DNA of 64,000 bases, from NCBI GenBank assembly GCA_000310025.1, contig FN649756.1:246584-310583 (forward strand), written 5' to 3'. This DNA comes from Ectocarpus siliculosus (lineage: Eukaryota; Sar; Phaeophyceae; Ectocarpales; Ectocarpaceae). Position 1 is the stretch's first letter; every line of letters starts with the position of its first letter. The position numbers and the translations under genes were made by a program. Positions 33,714 through 46,982 of this stretch are shown one piece after another. Under the pieces are notes generated by a model. That model was not told where the DNA came from, ran no database searches, and saw nothing but the letters and a program-made list of their open reading frames with translations.

Positions 33714-36700
33714 ATGAGTGGCCGACGTGATGGGACTTTCTTCGGCGACCCCGGCATGAGAGGGTGAGACTCTAAAGGGAGGGTGTGTTTGTTTATTTAA
33801 ACGACGAACAGATGGATGCCTACTGGCAAGTTGAAGAACGGGCAGCCTGAAAACTTGGTAGAGATCTTGCGTTCATTCCACATCAGCCGCACCTTCTGGT
33901 CTTGACACGATTCGAACGCATGCTGTCGAACGCATCGTCCAACCGACTTAGCCTATCGTTTGCCCCATGCTCCCCTCAGCGTTTGCCTGATGTCGCGATG
34001 TCTTTGCAGTGATCTCTTCTCCAAGAAAACGGGCGAATCGTACAGGTTTTCGATGTATGATAAATGTATGATAGACTAAATACTTGTGATGCGTCTCGCG
34101 CATTTTATCACGACAACCATGCCGTCCGCTCGTCGTACATTTTTTTTTCTTTCTTGCTCCTCTGACACAAAGAACCCTATGCCCATTGTATGAAATGTTG
34201 CTGTACACAGGAACGGGCCTCCGAACATTGAGGGCATGGTCACCCTCAAGGTGGACAACGTGCCCTACAACTCGAGCATCGATGACCTCAGGCGCATCTT
34301 CGAAAAGTAAGCAGGCGGCTTGGTCATAACGATGACGTTCTTATGGGTATCGAGTGTCGGGTGCCTCTGGTTGCTAGTGGTCAGTGCTACTGCTGTTACA
34401 ACGCTCACCTCTGTTTTTGAAGTGCCGTTTGAGTGAAGAACTTGTGGGTCCCTTTGTGCCGGTTCAGAGTTTTCCGACCTAGAAAGTCGGCGTCGGCTGT
34501 CGAGTGGCACAGCTATTGCTTATTCCTGCTCGGTATGGCTCAAGCCCTGGGCCTTAGAAAACAGCCATGACCTGCTGCCGCGTGCGGATAGCGTCTCGCT
34601 GTTGCATGTGCTGGCGCCACGTCGGGAAAGAATGGACCGTAGTATACCCCCCCCCTCGCCAAGTCACAGTCTTGCTGGTTCGGGTGGTTTAATACTTCGG
34701 TTTAGGCACGGGTTTTGATTGTCCTCCCAACATGTCCAAAGTAAAACTCTGCCAAAAGGATCCTGGCCACGCTTACCCTCGGCTTGTGGTATAACCTGCT
34801 CCTCGGGTATTGTGTTATTTGTCTCCTTGTTATATCGCATCTGAAGCATTTCCAACGGGGGCGGGCAGACTGTAATATAGCAGCTACTTACATACCTATG
34901 TGCGTGAGTGGTAGCCGAACGACCAAGCGTGTTGCCGAGGTTTGGACCCGAGGCGGATCAAAAATTGGTACAAGAAATAGTTGTAGCTGTTCGTCACCTC
35001 AGCCTCACTCACCTGCTCGCCATCGTCCTCTCGCCTTGTCCTACACCTGCCTACGGTCGGAACCGACTGCTGGGTACATGATGTAGCAGACGCGAGACCA
35101 ACAGAACGAAAGTATCCTGACTACTTTGGTGTCCTGGCCTGAACTGACCTGACCTCTACTACTGTCACGATCAAAACGCACGACGAGGGAGACCTGTCTG
35201 TGTGGGTGAGAGTGGTGATGGCGCCGAAATTTTGGTGTTGTTCACAACGTACGGGGTTTGCAGCACCCGGGGTGAGGGCCCGACGTTGAGATGGAGTCGC
35301 GATCGATGGTGATGATGGTGGTTTTCCGTGAAGGGAGGGGATCAAGGCTGCTGGCGTGAGAACGAGAGCAAAGCTGACATCAACCAGTGAAGAGAGTCGA
35401 GTCGAGTCGAGTCGAGTCAGACCGTCATCTGATCCTGTGTGTTCCTGTTCAGATCCTGACCTTTCTGATCCTGACCTGGCGAGAGAGACAGAGAGAAAGA
35501 GAGAGAGAGAGACAAAAGCGAGCGTACTGCCGAAATCGTGTACCAGTCGAGTCGAGTACAGGCGAACGAAAAGTACAGACATAGGGTGTCGTTTTGAGAA
35601 CGGTGGTGAAGAAGGGTCGGGCGTGTTGTGGCTGGCTGGCCGGCTGGCTGCCACATATGTGTTCGTTGGCCGCCGCCACCCGACCCGACCGCGCGTGACG
35701 CGAGGTAAAGTGCTTCCTTCCTTGCCGTTTCTCGGTGTGTTTGCGACAAGGGAGTGTATGGCTTTAGTCTTTCGACGCGCTGCCGATGTTTGATTTTGAG
35801 TTTGGTCCACCGGAGTCTGATTAGGTGTTTGGTCGATTCAGTAAAGCACTAGTTAGCACGACCGTAGGTAGCTTTCTCGCCCGTAAGATTGCTCGCGTTG
35901 TGGCGGTGTTGTGCGGCGTTGCGCGTATCCGGGACTTGTGTCTGTCTTTCGCGGGTGTACCCGGTTTCGGCCGCTGCTGCGTCTGCCGAGTCGGGTGGGC
36001 GGGACGATAGGGAAGAAGTTGTGTCTCCCTTCTCCGATGCGCGGAGAACCCCTCCCCCCCCCCCGATATTTGTACCATAAGAACGTGTACGGCAGTAGGT
36101 GTATAATAGGGTTTTCACTGCGTCGACCTCGCGTACCATACAAGTTGACCATCTCTCCAGCTTCTTTCGGAGAGAGAGATAGACAGAGCGGATCTCTTGC
36201 TGCCGTTCGTCACGCAAGCAACAACTGGCCCGAAGCGGCTAGGGTGGACGACGTGCGCGAGAGGCATTCACCGCCATGACGCGTGTGCCCGATGAATACG
36301 ACCAAGCTATGGCCTGCTGCAACCAACCCAGCATCTCCCCCCGCCCCCGGTACATCCCGTCTTGTTTTTTTCCCCATGAAAGGTACGGCGAGCTTGGTGA
36401 CGTTTACATGCCCAGGGACCTGCGCACCGGAGAGCCGAGGGGATTCGCCTTCGTGCGGTTCATGGACCAGCGGGACGCAGACGACGCCATCGACCGCATG
36501 GACGGAGAGTTTTTCGCCGGCAGGGAGCTTCGGATCCAGGTTGGTTTGTCTGTGCGGGGGACAAGAGGGAGGGACGATGGACAATACCGTGCGTATGCGT
36601 CTGTGTGCTGGAGCTTTTTTTTTTTTATTTTGCTCGCTGTTTGTGCCCGTTCGCCCGAAAATGGTGGCGTGATGAGGGTGTACGCATGGTCGAGGGTAAT

Positions 36701-38233
36701 GTGGTAATCCCGACAAAGAGCAGGCGCGTGGAGATGATACATGGTACATAGTACTGTTTGCGACAAGAGAGTGCACTAGTTACGCTGTATTTTCTTCATG
36801 ATGCGCGTTGTTATCTGTTTATTTATGATTTTTCCTCGTGTACTGCTGTCCTGCCCAAGTAGCCACGTACGTTTCGATCGAACCCTCCCTGTGCCACGAC
36901 GTTCAACAACGTGTGAAATATTTTTGTTGTTTCGCGCAGTACGCCAAGAAGAGGAGGCCCGAAGCCAGCGGCGGGTACGGAGGAGGCGGTGGATATGGCC
37001 ATGGGGGGGGAGGAGGAGGAGGAGGATACGGTGGTGGTGGCGGTGGGGGGCGCTACGACAGGCGTGACGACAGGCGCGACGACCACCGCCGCTCCAGCCG
37101 CCGCAGCCGCAGCCGCAGCCGCTCGAGGTACAACCCGCTATGCCCATGTGTCCCCTCGTACATGCCATAAAACTAATATTCCTTGTAGATACGAAAACAC
37201 GCTTGTTGGGATGGCGGCAGGGGGAAGCGTTAGCGACCCAACAGGATAATTGTTGGGTAAATTAGCGATGCGGGAGAATATGGTGCTTTATTAGTTCGTG
37301 AGAAGACAGGGGCTTGCCCGCCCCGCATTAATGGGCCGTGAGATTTTTTGCCGCTTCACAGGAACATTGCAGGCGGTATTTCGAACGCACACAAGAGTCG
37401 CGGCGCCTGGAATGTGTCACGTTTTTGGTTGTGGGGGTTGGCTTGGTGTGAAATTTTTGAACCATGTTTGGGGACACGGCTTTTTCAGATGCCCCCCCCC
37501 CCCCCCCCCTCGCTCCGTCCCGGCATTGTAGGGATGCGAGATCCATGGAAAACCGACTACGGTATGCACTTACATGAGTACCCCCCTCCCCCTTCCCTCC
37601 TCGACAGGGACCGTCGCCGCCGTCGATCCAGGAGCGCCTCCCCCCGCCGCGAGCGGTCCCGCGACCGCCGCCGGTCGAGGTCCAGATCGCCCCCCCACTC
37701 CCGCCGCCGCTCCCGCTCAAGGTCCCGCTCCCGCTCCCGCTCCCGCTCGCCGGCGGCCAAGCGCAGCAGCAGGCACCGGGACGGCAGCGAAGAGGGCGGC
37801 GGCGGCGGCGGCGGGCACAGCAAGAGGGGCAGGGACCGCCGCGATTCCAGCGCGGATGGCGGCAGGGACGGCGAGGTGGGTGGTGGGTGTTATGTTGTTC
37901 TTTGTTCGCGTGCTAAGAGAGGGGCTGGTGGTCACCCGTGTGTGTGCTTCGTTCAGCCTGTGGGGCATTGCAAATCTGGTGTCTTGATTCAAGATTGAAG
38001 GCATTTTCCGAGGCGGAACAATGTGTTCGTGACCGTTGCCGATTTAAGAGTTGTCACACATGGATGACCCTACTGCTGTATTCTGCATCCGAGAAACACT
38101 TTCTTTTTGTGTCTTCGCTACTGCGTTTAAATCTAGAACGATGCGGCGCGACGAAGGCCTACCGCAACGCGGCAACCCGTTGAGCAAAATATATTATGGC
38201 CCACGCCTCTCCTTTCTTCCTTGTTCGTTTCGG

Positions 38234-38265
<32 letters not shown>

Positions 38266-38381
38266 ATTAGGCCGATAAGCGCAATGGGCATCGTGACAGC
38301 AGCCCGCCCATGAACGGCGGCAGCGGCGGTCGGAGCAACAGCCGCCGCAACAGTGATGCCGGTAGCGCCAGCCCCCGCTGA
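33714..38381 (+). CDS. SR splicing factor, SRSF2/SC35-like
   Basis: Six exons in phase: 33714..33763, 34211..34306, 36383..36539, 36940..37127, 37608..37875 and 38271..38381; 289 aa. An RRM occupies about residues 26-103: RNP2-type strand TLKVDNVPY and RNP1 RGFAFVRF, with [20 protein letters not shown] between, closely following SRSF2. A Gly/Tyr-rich linker follows (YGGGGGYG), then an Arg-Ser domain with long RS runs ([14 protein letters not shown]) and a Gly/Ser-rich end. SR proteins bind exonic enhancers in the nucleus, promote spliceosome assembly and are regulated by phosphorylation of the RS domain. The RRM is split by a 2.08-kb intron (34307-36382), much the longest. The last acceptor (TGATTAG) directly follows a (GCT)n run. 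The start ATG gives the short N-terminus [19 protein letters not shown] before the RRM. The family assignment is firm. Confidence 0.9.
34307..36382 (+). other. Long intron of the SR-protein gene
   Basis: A single 2,076-bp intron splitting the RRM. It contains a GTCGA pentanucleotide run (about 35396-35419), a purine-rich GAGAGA stretch (35480-35512) and a repeated CAGATCCTGAC/CTGATCCTGAC motif. No protein-coding exon of the SR gene was needed here to keep the frame. In other eukaryotes SR genes often carry a conserved stop-containing (poison) exon in such an intron; none could be proven here. Confidence 0.5.
38234..38267. repeat. (GCT)n microsatellite at a 3' splice site
   Basis: About eleven GCT units end three bases before the TTAG acceptor of the last exon of the SR-protein gene, in the place where a polypyrimidine tract normally lies. 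Confidence 0.9.
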
Positions 38382-41033
38382 TTCTAGTGCGAGGGGGTAG
38401 GCGTCCCTGGGGCGAAAACGCGGTGGGTTTGCGCTGCAAAGGCCGCCGTCCACTGCCGTACGAAGATGGAGGCGTGCTGGCCGCACGACGCGAGAGAGGC
38501 TCTCCGAGTGTTTTTTTTTATCGGCGTAGGGGCCATGAGTATCATACTTTGCAGCGCATGTCTGTGGCAAAGGAGCATGGAATCTTGTGGAACACTTCAC
38601 CGGTTAGTGTAGATGTGTTGCGGCGCAACCTGTGTTTTTTCTTCTTTTTTTTTGTTGACGCGTACTTTTCTGTCCAGCTCTGTAACAGCCATGGTGTGTA
38701 CATTCGGGTTTCTCTTGTGTCGTGTCTTTCATGTCGTGTGCGGCAGCTTTCTACATTTGCTTTGCACCGTGGTTACCGACATGAGTCGAGGCGGCGATTG
38801 ATCATCTTGCGTGCGGTGGTGCTCTTTTGAGCTGAAAACCCCAAGGGCACAACGTTCTAACGGTGCTCTGTTTCATTACTCGGGGCTAAGTTAGCGAAGG
38901 ATCACTTCGGTTGGAAATGAAAGGAACGAGGGAAGCACGCGCTCGGGTGTTGCTGTTAAGACGAGTACAGAATGGTCGATCAAGTTTGTGATACTTGCAG
39001 TTGGTTGTTGAGGGTCGTTTCATGTGTTGGGCGTCTATTGTAGTGGATGCAGGGGGGTTGTCGTTGCCTCAGTCGAATGGATTTGAAACTCAGCCTTTCC
39101 TCAGTGCCAGTTCAGTTTCGGTTGACTCTCGCTTTCCCATGTTTGGGTCACTTGCTGTCACCATTACGCGTGGTCTCTACCACCTGTTGATGACTCTCGT
39201 GTTTCCGCCAATAGAAACGAGTCCTACCTTGTACGTACCGGATTGTTGGCGGGTAGGAACAAGATCGGTGGTGGACATGTATGCATAGATAGGTGATTGC
39301 GTCTAATAGTCCACCTTTCTTTCTGGGCGCACAAGTCGGGATCGCGCGGGAAGGATCGATCGCTATTATTGGGGTTTATTCCCCCCGTTTTCGTTCGAGT
39401 GAAAGCGAGCTTGTGTGGGTGGAGTAACGCTCTGCCTCGTTGCAGTCTTGCAGCACTTCATTGTGCTGTCAGTATGTAGTCCCCGTGTTAGTGCGCCGCT
39501 GGTGAAATTGGCTGGAACAAATGGAAGCATCGATCAAGCATTATTATTGTAGTTCAATTACCCCACTTCTTTAGGTCGCCCGCGGGTACATAGCTACTCA
39601 GAGTCAAATCGCTTACCATAGAGTCTACCCGCGCTATGCAGGGAACTCTACTACCTCATCGTGGACATCGACCAGTTCTCAAAACAGTGTGTGTGCTCCC
39701 CAATTCTCAAATGCTGCCTCGGGGCCTCTTTTACTTTCTGTTCTTTTCTACAACAGCCGTCGTGACAAAAGTAGAAGTTTGGTTGTATGCATACTTTTCT
39801 GTTCCAAGTCCTGATTATTTTGTACTGGTTTTTTCGAAGCGCGTACTGCGTGAACCCTCCGTTGAGCAGTTGGCCCGTGATCACGGAAGTTGTCCCCATC
39901 AGTTGTACGTCTTGCCCTATGGGGCATAATAATCAGTCTGTGCATGTGTCGGGGTATATGTTGTACTCTCCAAACTTCGACCCACGATCATCAATGCAAA
40001 ATGTTCCCACAAGTACGTACGTACGCTAACCTACACAGCCGCATGAGGGGACAAATTTTACCGTGTGTGCGTGCGTGGTTTTAGATATGCACACGGCGCC
40101 CACTGACGCCCGGAGTGATCTATGTTTAATTTTGAGTTTGGAAGCATTGCTCGGAGTGATCATGTTTGGAAGCGTTGACTCTTGAGAAAACATGAGTGTA
40201 TTGACATTCGGAGAAGCCCTCAAACGAACAAAAAATAACGGATCTTAATTTTGTGTTCTGAAAAATTCGAATATTTACGAATTTTTTATACATCTATTGT
40301 TGCTTCAGAAGGCTCGGGGGTGTTGCCGAGCCTCCTGAAGAACAAAAAGCTGCTTGTTGACTGTTGGGTAGCCATAGGTACAATATAGTGGTTGCAATGC
40401 CGGGCAAAATCAGCCTCGTCTTCTATCTAATGGATGTTGCACAGCAGCCTATATTTTGTCCGATTTTCGAAGCCACAGTTTTCGGGTTGCGAGGGTCGTT
40501 TGGGTTGAAAAAAAATTAGGCCTGCCTACATGTGTATAGCTCTCTCATCTTCATCTCCATCATGGCACACCCGGCGTTAATAAATATGTACGTTCGTGTG
40601 TGTTGCACGGTTTTCTCGAGTGCTACATACAACGAGACAGCCCGTCTTTTTGCCCCGCCTCCCTCCGGAAAGCCAGACGTCGCGGCTCGATCTTGTGGCC
40701 GTGTGCAACCCCCAAAAGACGCCACCCACCGAAGATTTGGCTGCCAAAACTCTGCATCCAGCAATCCGCGATATACCCCGAACTCCTGTCCGGGCTAACT
40801 GTGGTAACCATCGCAGTCTCACGGAAGGTTCCTGCGGAGGGATAATAAACTTCCAGCGAATTGTGGGCGCACAGCGCACACACGCAATAACGTTTGGGCT
40901 TCAACGCCGCCCTGCTCACAATCGTTCAAGCTGGTGCCGTGGAAGAAGGCAAACACCACACGGGAAAGCTTCTTCCTGCGGATAGTGTGCATACCGTTGC
41001 GACGTCTCCCCCTCCGGCATCTCTCCACTTTGG
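38382..41033. other. Intergenic, no gene seen
   Basis: Between the SR-protein stop and the CCT-domain frame. Open frames on both strands are short and without motifs. A pyrimidine tract ending TTTTGCAG at about 41110-41134 could be an acceptor, so a small 5' exon of the CCT gene may be hidden near 40.5-41.0 kb. Confidence 0.45.
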
Positions 41034-41346
41034 GTGAGAAAGCTGGAATTGCCGACTTGTTGTGCGAAATCCCCTATTTCCCGTTTTCGCTCCCTCCATC
41101 GTGTCCGCCCCCCTCTCTTGACCTTTGCTTTTGCAGCGGCGCGACCGACGCCAACGATAAAAGAACACAACAGCGGCAGCAGCAGTAGGAGCAGTCGCGC
41201 GTTTACCTTGCACGGCACAACCTCGCCTCGCGCAGCCAAACTGATCATGAGCACTGGCGGCCCTTGCACTTCTCTTCTCCGTGTTGGCAGCATGCGCGAA
41301 GTTGCGTCTTTCAAGAGCGGGAGCCCTTTTTCGAATCGAGACCAGC

Positions 41347-41382
<36 letters not shown>

Positions 41383-43313
41383 CCTTCCCCCTCCCCGTCA
41401 CGGCGATGCGTTTCGGTGGCACTTCGGCTGCTGCTCCCGCTGCGGCAACCTCTACCTCGATGGCCTGGGATGACAATGACGAGCCCTTGCCGGACATGGC
41501 CCCAATCCTGAGGAGCGTCTCGAGCCTCGTCATGTCCATGGACCCTGAAGACGGCATGTCTGCTACCTCTCCCTGCGTCACTGCAACTGCAGGGCGAAAC
41601 CGTGGCACCAACAACATGGTCGGCACCTGCAACAGCAGGAGCAGCAGCAGCGCCGCCGAGAGAGCCAAAACTCAGAACGGCGCCGCGCTGGGCTCCAACG
41701 CGCTGGACATGCTCATGGCGCCGCTGCCGCCCACCCTCATGGACAGCAACACGTGCCTCAGCCGGGAGCAATCTTACCCGCCGCCGTTCGGCCGGCCGCG
41801 GTTCGGTCGCGATCCTTCCTTCCCCCCCCCCGTGCAGGTGGGCGGCGGCGGCGGCGGGTTAACTGCGGTGGACATGCTCCCGTCGGCGCCGCCTTTCCGC
41901 AACACTTGGTCGCAGGTGGGGCGCAGCATCGCGGCGTCAACGGAGACGCCCTGCAGCAGCGGCAGCGGGACCACCACCATGGCCGGCGGGGGCGTGTACG
42001 CCGCTGGCGGCGGGGGAGGAGGAGGAGGCCCCAGCTTGTCGAGCGGCAAGTTCCAGGGCCTGGGCTTCCCTGGCACCGGCGGCGGCGGCGGCGGCGGTCG
42101 CCTCGGCGTCAAGCAGGAGCGGCAGTGGGAAAACGATCATGCGGGAGGCCGAGACCACGGCGGGGGCGGCACCGGGGGACGGAGCCTGAGCGACGAAGAC
42201 CACCATACGGACTACCACCCCGACGACATCATCGGCGGCATCCTGCCCTCTTCGCGCCCGCGCCGCCCGAGCTTCGACAAACTCGCCGCCATGATCCCCG
42301 GGATCCCCCACTGGCCGGTCCCGCCCTCGCCCTCCTCATCGCCTCCGGCGCCGTCGTCGTCGCCATCTGCCGGAGAGTCGTCAGGGGAACTCCATGCTCC
42401 TGCCGCTAGCGGCGGCGGCGGCGGCGGTGGCAGCGCCAAGGCCAAGCAGCAGGCTCAGTTTCCCCTGCGGACGACAACACCCCGCCTGTCCCCGTCAGCA
42501 CCAGCACCAGCAGCAGCGCCGTCTTCGCGGGGACGGCAGCCCAAGATGACCCGCGCTGACAAGAAGCCCAAGAAACATCACCACAACCCTACCGCCGATT
42601 CTCCCACAACCGCTCCTTGGACCGCTCCGACGCTGCCGTCACCGGCGGCGGCGGCGGCGGTGGCGGCGAGCATCCCCCCCAAGAAGACCCCGTCGTCGGG
42701 CAACGGCAAGCGCGCCTTGGAGACCCCCCTCTCGTGCGGGCCGGCGCGCTCCGGCGGGGGCCCCGTGGACTTGGCCAAGCAGGAGAGGCGCCGCGTCAAG
42801 ATCCAGAGGTACCTGTACAAGCGCTCCCGCCGGAAGTTCGCCAAGTCCACGAGGGACGCCTCGCCGTCCCGCTCCCGCCCCAAGGCCGCGCTGCTCCGCC
42901 CGCGGATCAAGGGCAAGTTCGTCAAGACCACGCCCGACTTCGTCTCCGTCAACGCCGGCGGGCCGCCGCAGCGGGAGGACGGAGACGGGGATGGGTTGGC
43001 GCAGTGGGAGCCCACCGACATGCTCGCCGGCAACATAAATAACGCCTTGTCGCCGAAACCCCAGGTGGCCGCGGGGGGGGTTGGGGGAGGGCGGCGCGGC
43101 GGCGTCGGCGGTGGCGGCGGGGTGCGCTCCGTGCGCAACGGCGGGAGCGTCAACATAATCTTCGACGACATCAGCAAGAAGCCCTTCTCCACGACCCCGT
43201 CCTCTTCGCTCATGCCGAAGGGTGGCGGGGGCAGCATCCTCCCCCCACGCGCGGCCGCCCTTTCCCCCGCTGGCGCCCCGAACGCGTTCGCGTGGTCCGT
43301 GAGGCCCGTGTAA
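41034..43313 (+). CDS. CCT-domain (CONSTANS/CO-like/TOC1-type) protein
   Basis: A single 759-aa open frame. About residues 584-632 read RRRVKIQRYLYKRSRRKFAK, followed by a Ser/Arg stretch and AALLRPRIKGKFVK: this matches the CCT motif, a basic segment that starts R..-(L/I)-.RY..KR..R.F.K and ends RPR.KGRFVK. CCT motifs mediate nuclear localisation, DNA binding and NF-Y contacts in plant light and clock regulators. No B-box, receiver or GATA domain was seen. The remainder is low-complexity, with an 11-12 residue Gln run (about 104-115), Gly-rich blocks and Ser/Pro stretches; scattered ordered-looking segments are LPDMAPILRSVSSLVMSM and DDIIGGILPSSRPRRPSFDK. The first Met (41034) may not be used: a splice acceptor candidate at 41134 and Mets at 41247 and 41292 leave the start open. 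The alga-specific function is unknown. Confidence 0.75.
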
Positions 43314-46300
43314 ATGAAAAATGTGAGAGTTGCTTTCTTGGTTGTTGTTGACGACGACGCTTGTGTCCCCTGAAGTTGAGAGTTGCGTCGCGTCGTGGAG
43401 TGTCTCTGTTGACTCTGGCTAGCTGCTGCTTTGCGTGTCGATCGAAGGTTGTAGTTACCGTAGCATGTGTGCACCTGCCCTGCTGTTGTTTTTGTTGTTC
43501 TGGAGTTGTCGCGTGGTGCATGCTGCTGTTGCGTCGTTCGGGAGGTACTATAATACTGTAGATCCGAGGCCGTGCTTTTGCTGTGGAGGGGAGGATGAAA
43601 GACGATGATAGGTCGATCTGTTTGGGTTGGTTTCAAGCGTCCATAGTCTCATTGCTGTCCCCCGGGCGTGTTGAGGGCAGAGCCGTGAAGTTTGTTAGTT
43701 AGACTCACAGGTACTTTATATAACGTTATGTGCGTTTTTCTTGTTGTGTATATCATTTTTTAGCGAGTGCTTTTGTTGTGACGGCCTCGGCACCGCCGCT
43801 CCTCAAATTGTGGTAACATTCATTTTACACCCCCCGTCAAGCCGGCACGTTCATGTCATGTACGTCTCTACATATTTTACACAAAATTTTCTTGTACTTC
43901 CTTGGTTGGATCTGTTGGTGCATGCTCCTCGTACTTTTGCTCCCCCCACCCCCCCGCTGTTTCCTGTTGTGTTGTGTGACGTGGAAGGAATTAGCGCACG
44001 CTCCTGGCGCTCAAACTGTAGAGAGCAATATGCTATGATATGTCGGTTTTTAAATTGGCGTCGGGCTTAAAGGGTACATGCTTGCTCAAGCCCCATGCCT
44101 TGTTCCACCGCGAGTGTATTGCATGTTTATTTTGCGTTATTTGTTTGCTTCGAGTATGCTCAGACTCGGAGAATTTTTTTTATATATATTGTCCTGCCGA
44201 TCCCGTTGTTAGGAACTTTCGGGTGGCGAGGTTCTGTTTCACGATGACGTCGTTGTGTGTTGGCGGCAGTGTTACTCTGTCTGTTGCTGCTCTTAGCGAC
44301 AATGCATGGTGCATTATTAGTGCAGCAGCCCGCAGCACACGTGTGTGTTTTACAACCCTGGCTGTACTCGTCCCTTGCAGCTTGGGTACATCTTGAAAGT
44401 CCCGAAAACGCCACTCGGTAAGGGTAAGGGTATTTTGTAGGCAAGGGTGTCCTGGTTAAAAGCACCAGCGCGGTCGTGAATGTGGCGCGATTCTGGCTGG
44501 TGCCGATCATGCATATGGTTGGTGGTAATATTGTGGTTGGGAATGCTTGGAGTGTGGTGTGTTACTGATGACTGGGGGGGGAGGGAATAGAGCGAAGCCC
44601 TGAACCCTCACTCATACGGATGGTTGTGTAGTATGTGATGGGGCTGTTGGCGGACGGCCCAATCGAGTCGTGTTTGTCCTTTGGTGTTGACGTTTTTGTT
44701 GGTGTAGGCCTGCGGCATGGTCTCTGTCGGCAAGTGCCTCGGTGTGTTTACCTCGCTAGCTAGCCTCATCTCCCATGGTCGCGATTAAGCATGTACGGCG
44801 ACTGGTTATCTTGCAGTCCTTTCACACACGCGCGCGCGCGCGTGTAGTAGATCAGGTTCACCATCCATCCCTTGTCTTTTGTGTTCATCGCGCTAAGTTG
44901 GTCTTGGCTTTCGTGCGCCAATTTTCGGCGCGGCCGGCGGCGTGCATTCTCCCCCTCGCCCCCGTTGGAGGCTCGTGGTATCGGTTGGTGTCGATTCCTA
45001 CAAGCTTCATTAGAAAAGCCCCTTCCCACCTCCCGTTTGGGGTTGGGGCTGGTAGAATCTGGCGGTTGGTGGTCTGGTAACGTACGTACGCACGTGGCAG
45101 ATTGGGAGGGGGGTAGGGATATGAGCTAGCTGCGTTCATTGGTCTGTGTCCAACATGATCGAAAAAAGAAGAAAAGTTTCACACCAACCTGTCAACGTAT
45201 CTGCTGAGTGATGGTGGTGGGGATATTTATTCCCACCAACGCTAAAGTTTCCTGTCTCTCTTTGGGAACGTTTCAGAGAATGGGATTCTTGCAGCCCATC
45301 TTTTCATGTTTTTATTCCTTGAGACCCCCTCTACCCCCGGTGGATGTGGTTGGATGTGGTGCTTGCGTTTCGCGGCTGCACATACGTCATGTATGCTGTC
45401 ATGTGTACATGTGAGGCATTACTGTTGGTGTCGACCGCGCTAAGCGGCTGACCAATGAAAATACGTCAGTCTCAGTGCCGCTGATCACAGAACAATAGCC
45501 TATGCTTCTATTCATAAAGGCGGTGATCTTGGACCCCGTGGTGGGGCATTATGCGGGAGGGGAGGCTAAGCTGCTGCTCTCCAGATGAAAGACAGAAAAA
45601 AAACGGTAGCACACGTGAAAAACTACATTCACGTGTCTACCAGGCTGCTGCAATAGTTTGTACTCGCTCGTTTTCGTTGCGGCCCTTTTTTGTATGGCTG
45701 GCTGTGTAAGTGACGAGTCTTGGTCGCTCCTCTTCGTAATTCAAGCATCCCCGTCTTCTTCCCTCGTTATTTTGTCAACATCATTATCCTTGCCTCTTAT
45801 CTTTGAGAGAAGGAAGTGGCGGTCTCGCTCAATCTTCTTGTCGTAGACTACATCCTTGCATTGACCTCGGGATGTATCTCGAAAGGATATTCTTTCTGTG
45901 TTTCTATTTACTTTTCCCAATAGAAAACAAAGCTTCTTAGACTATTTTCCTAGATAGAGATGTATTCGTTGGGTCATATTCAGAAAATAAAAAAAAAACA
46001 TCAACGCTTTTACTCTGTGCATGCAGGTAGGTGCATGATGAATGAGGTGGAGGTGGAGGGTGTATGTACTCATTCCCGTTCTTTGGCGAGACGAAAATCA
46101 ACGAACTCGTTCGCCGTCAACTATTTGAGTTCACTGCTCACTGCTCGTCACAGCGAAACATTGCAGATTTTGTTTTTCGATGCCACGCGTCAAGACTAGA
46201 CGAGGTAATTACTGGACACATGTCGATAGCTGGAGAGTAAATTGAACGCAAGTTTATTTATCGGGGTGTCTCGAGTAAAGATCCTCCGCCCGGATGCACA

Positions 46301-46951
46301 AAAAAAACACGCCGTATTCCGACTCGTTCACAACCCCACAATAAACTACATAGCGCACCGCACAGAGCAGCCGTGAATCGACCAAGAAACGCTAATTGTA
46401 TTATCATTTTCTGTGAATAGAATAGAGGGACTGCTGTAGACCTGAACCAGAGACTAGCTATACATACTGCTGTACTTACAAAAAAAAAGCAGCATTGCGA
46501 TCTTCTTGAGGAACAACCGCGCATGGCAAGGTTTTTCAGTTATTATCTTCAGCAGCACATATGCTATTGCTGTACCGCCTCCAGGGAGACTGTACCGTGG
46601 TAGCCATGGACGAGCCATCTCTTCTTGTTTCATGCACGCCCCTACATACTAATCATATCTTCATTCACGCACGGCAAAGAAAGAAAGATACACCGGACAT
46701 GTTGAATACCAGCTTGCCTGGGGGGGCTTGCGTGACGGATATATATAATGCATGGTCCTTTTTCATCTGCTGTTCCTGGGATAACATAGTACCCAGTCTC
46801 AACACCACAGACCGCTGAGGGCGGCAGTGCACACTTACAGGGCACCAACTCCCTTGCGGACACTGGACACCGGGCTGTCATTTTGGTGCTCATTAGCCCC
46901 CAGGGAGGGGGGGGGGGGGGGTTCCGTGGGCCGGAAGCAGAGCCACCAAAC
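43314..46951. other. Intergenic, no gene seen
   Basis: 3.6 kb between the CCT gene and the SpoU gene, both on the plus strand, with no supportable coding region. It contains a (CG)n run at about 44829-44842 and several copies of the CTGCTGTA motif near 46.4-46.97 kb. Confidence 0.5.
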
Positions 46952-46982
46952 GATGCGTGAACATAATGCTGCTGTAGATCTC

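Noticed and set aside
42578..43636. 352-aa minus-strand frame opposite the CCT gene
   Set aside because: Antisense of Gly/Ala/Pro-rich coding sequence; the plus frame carries the recognisable CCT motif.
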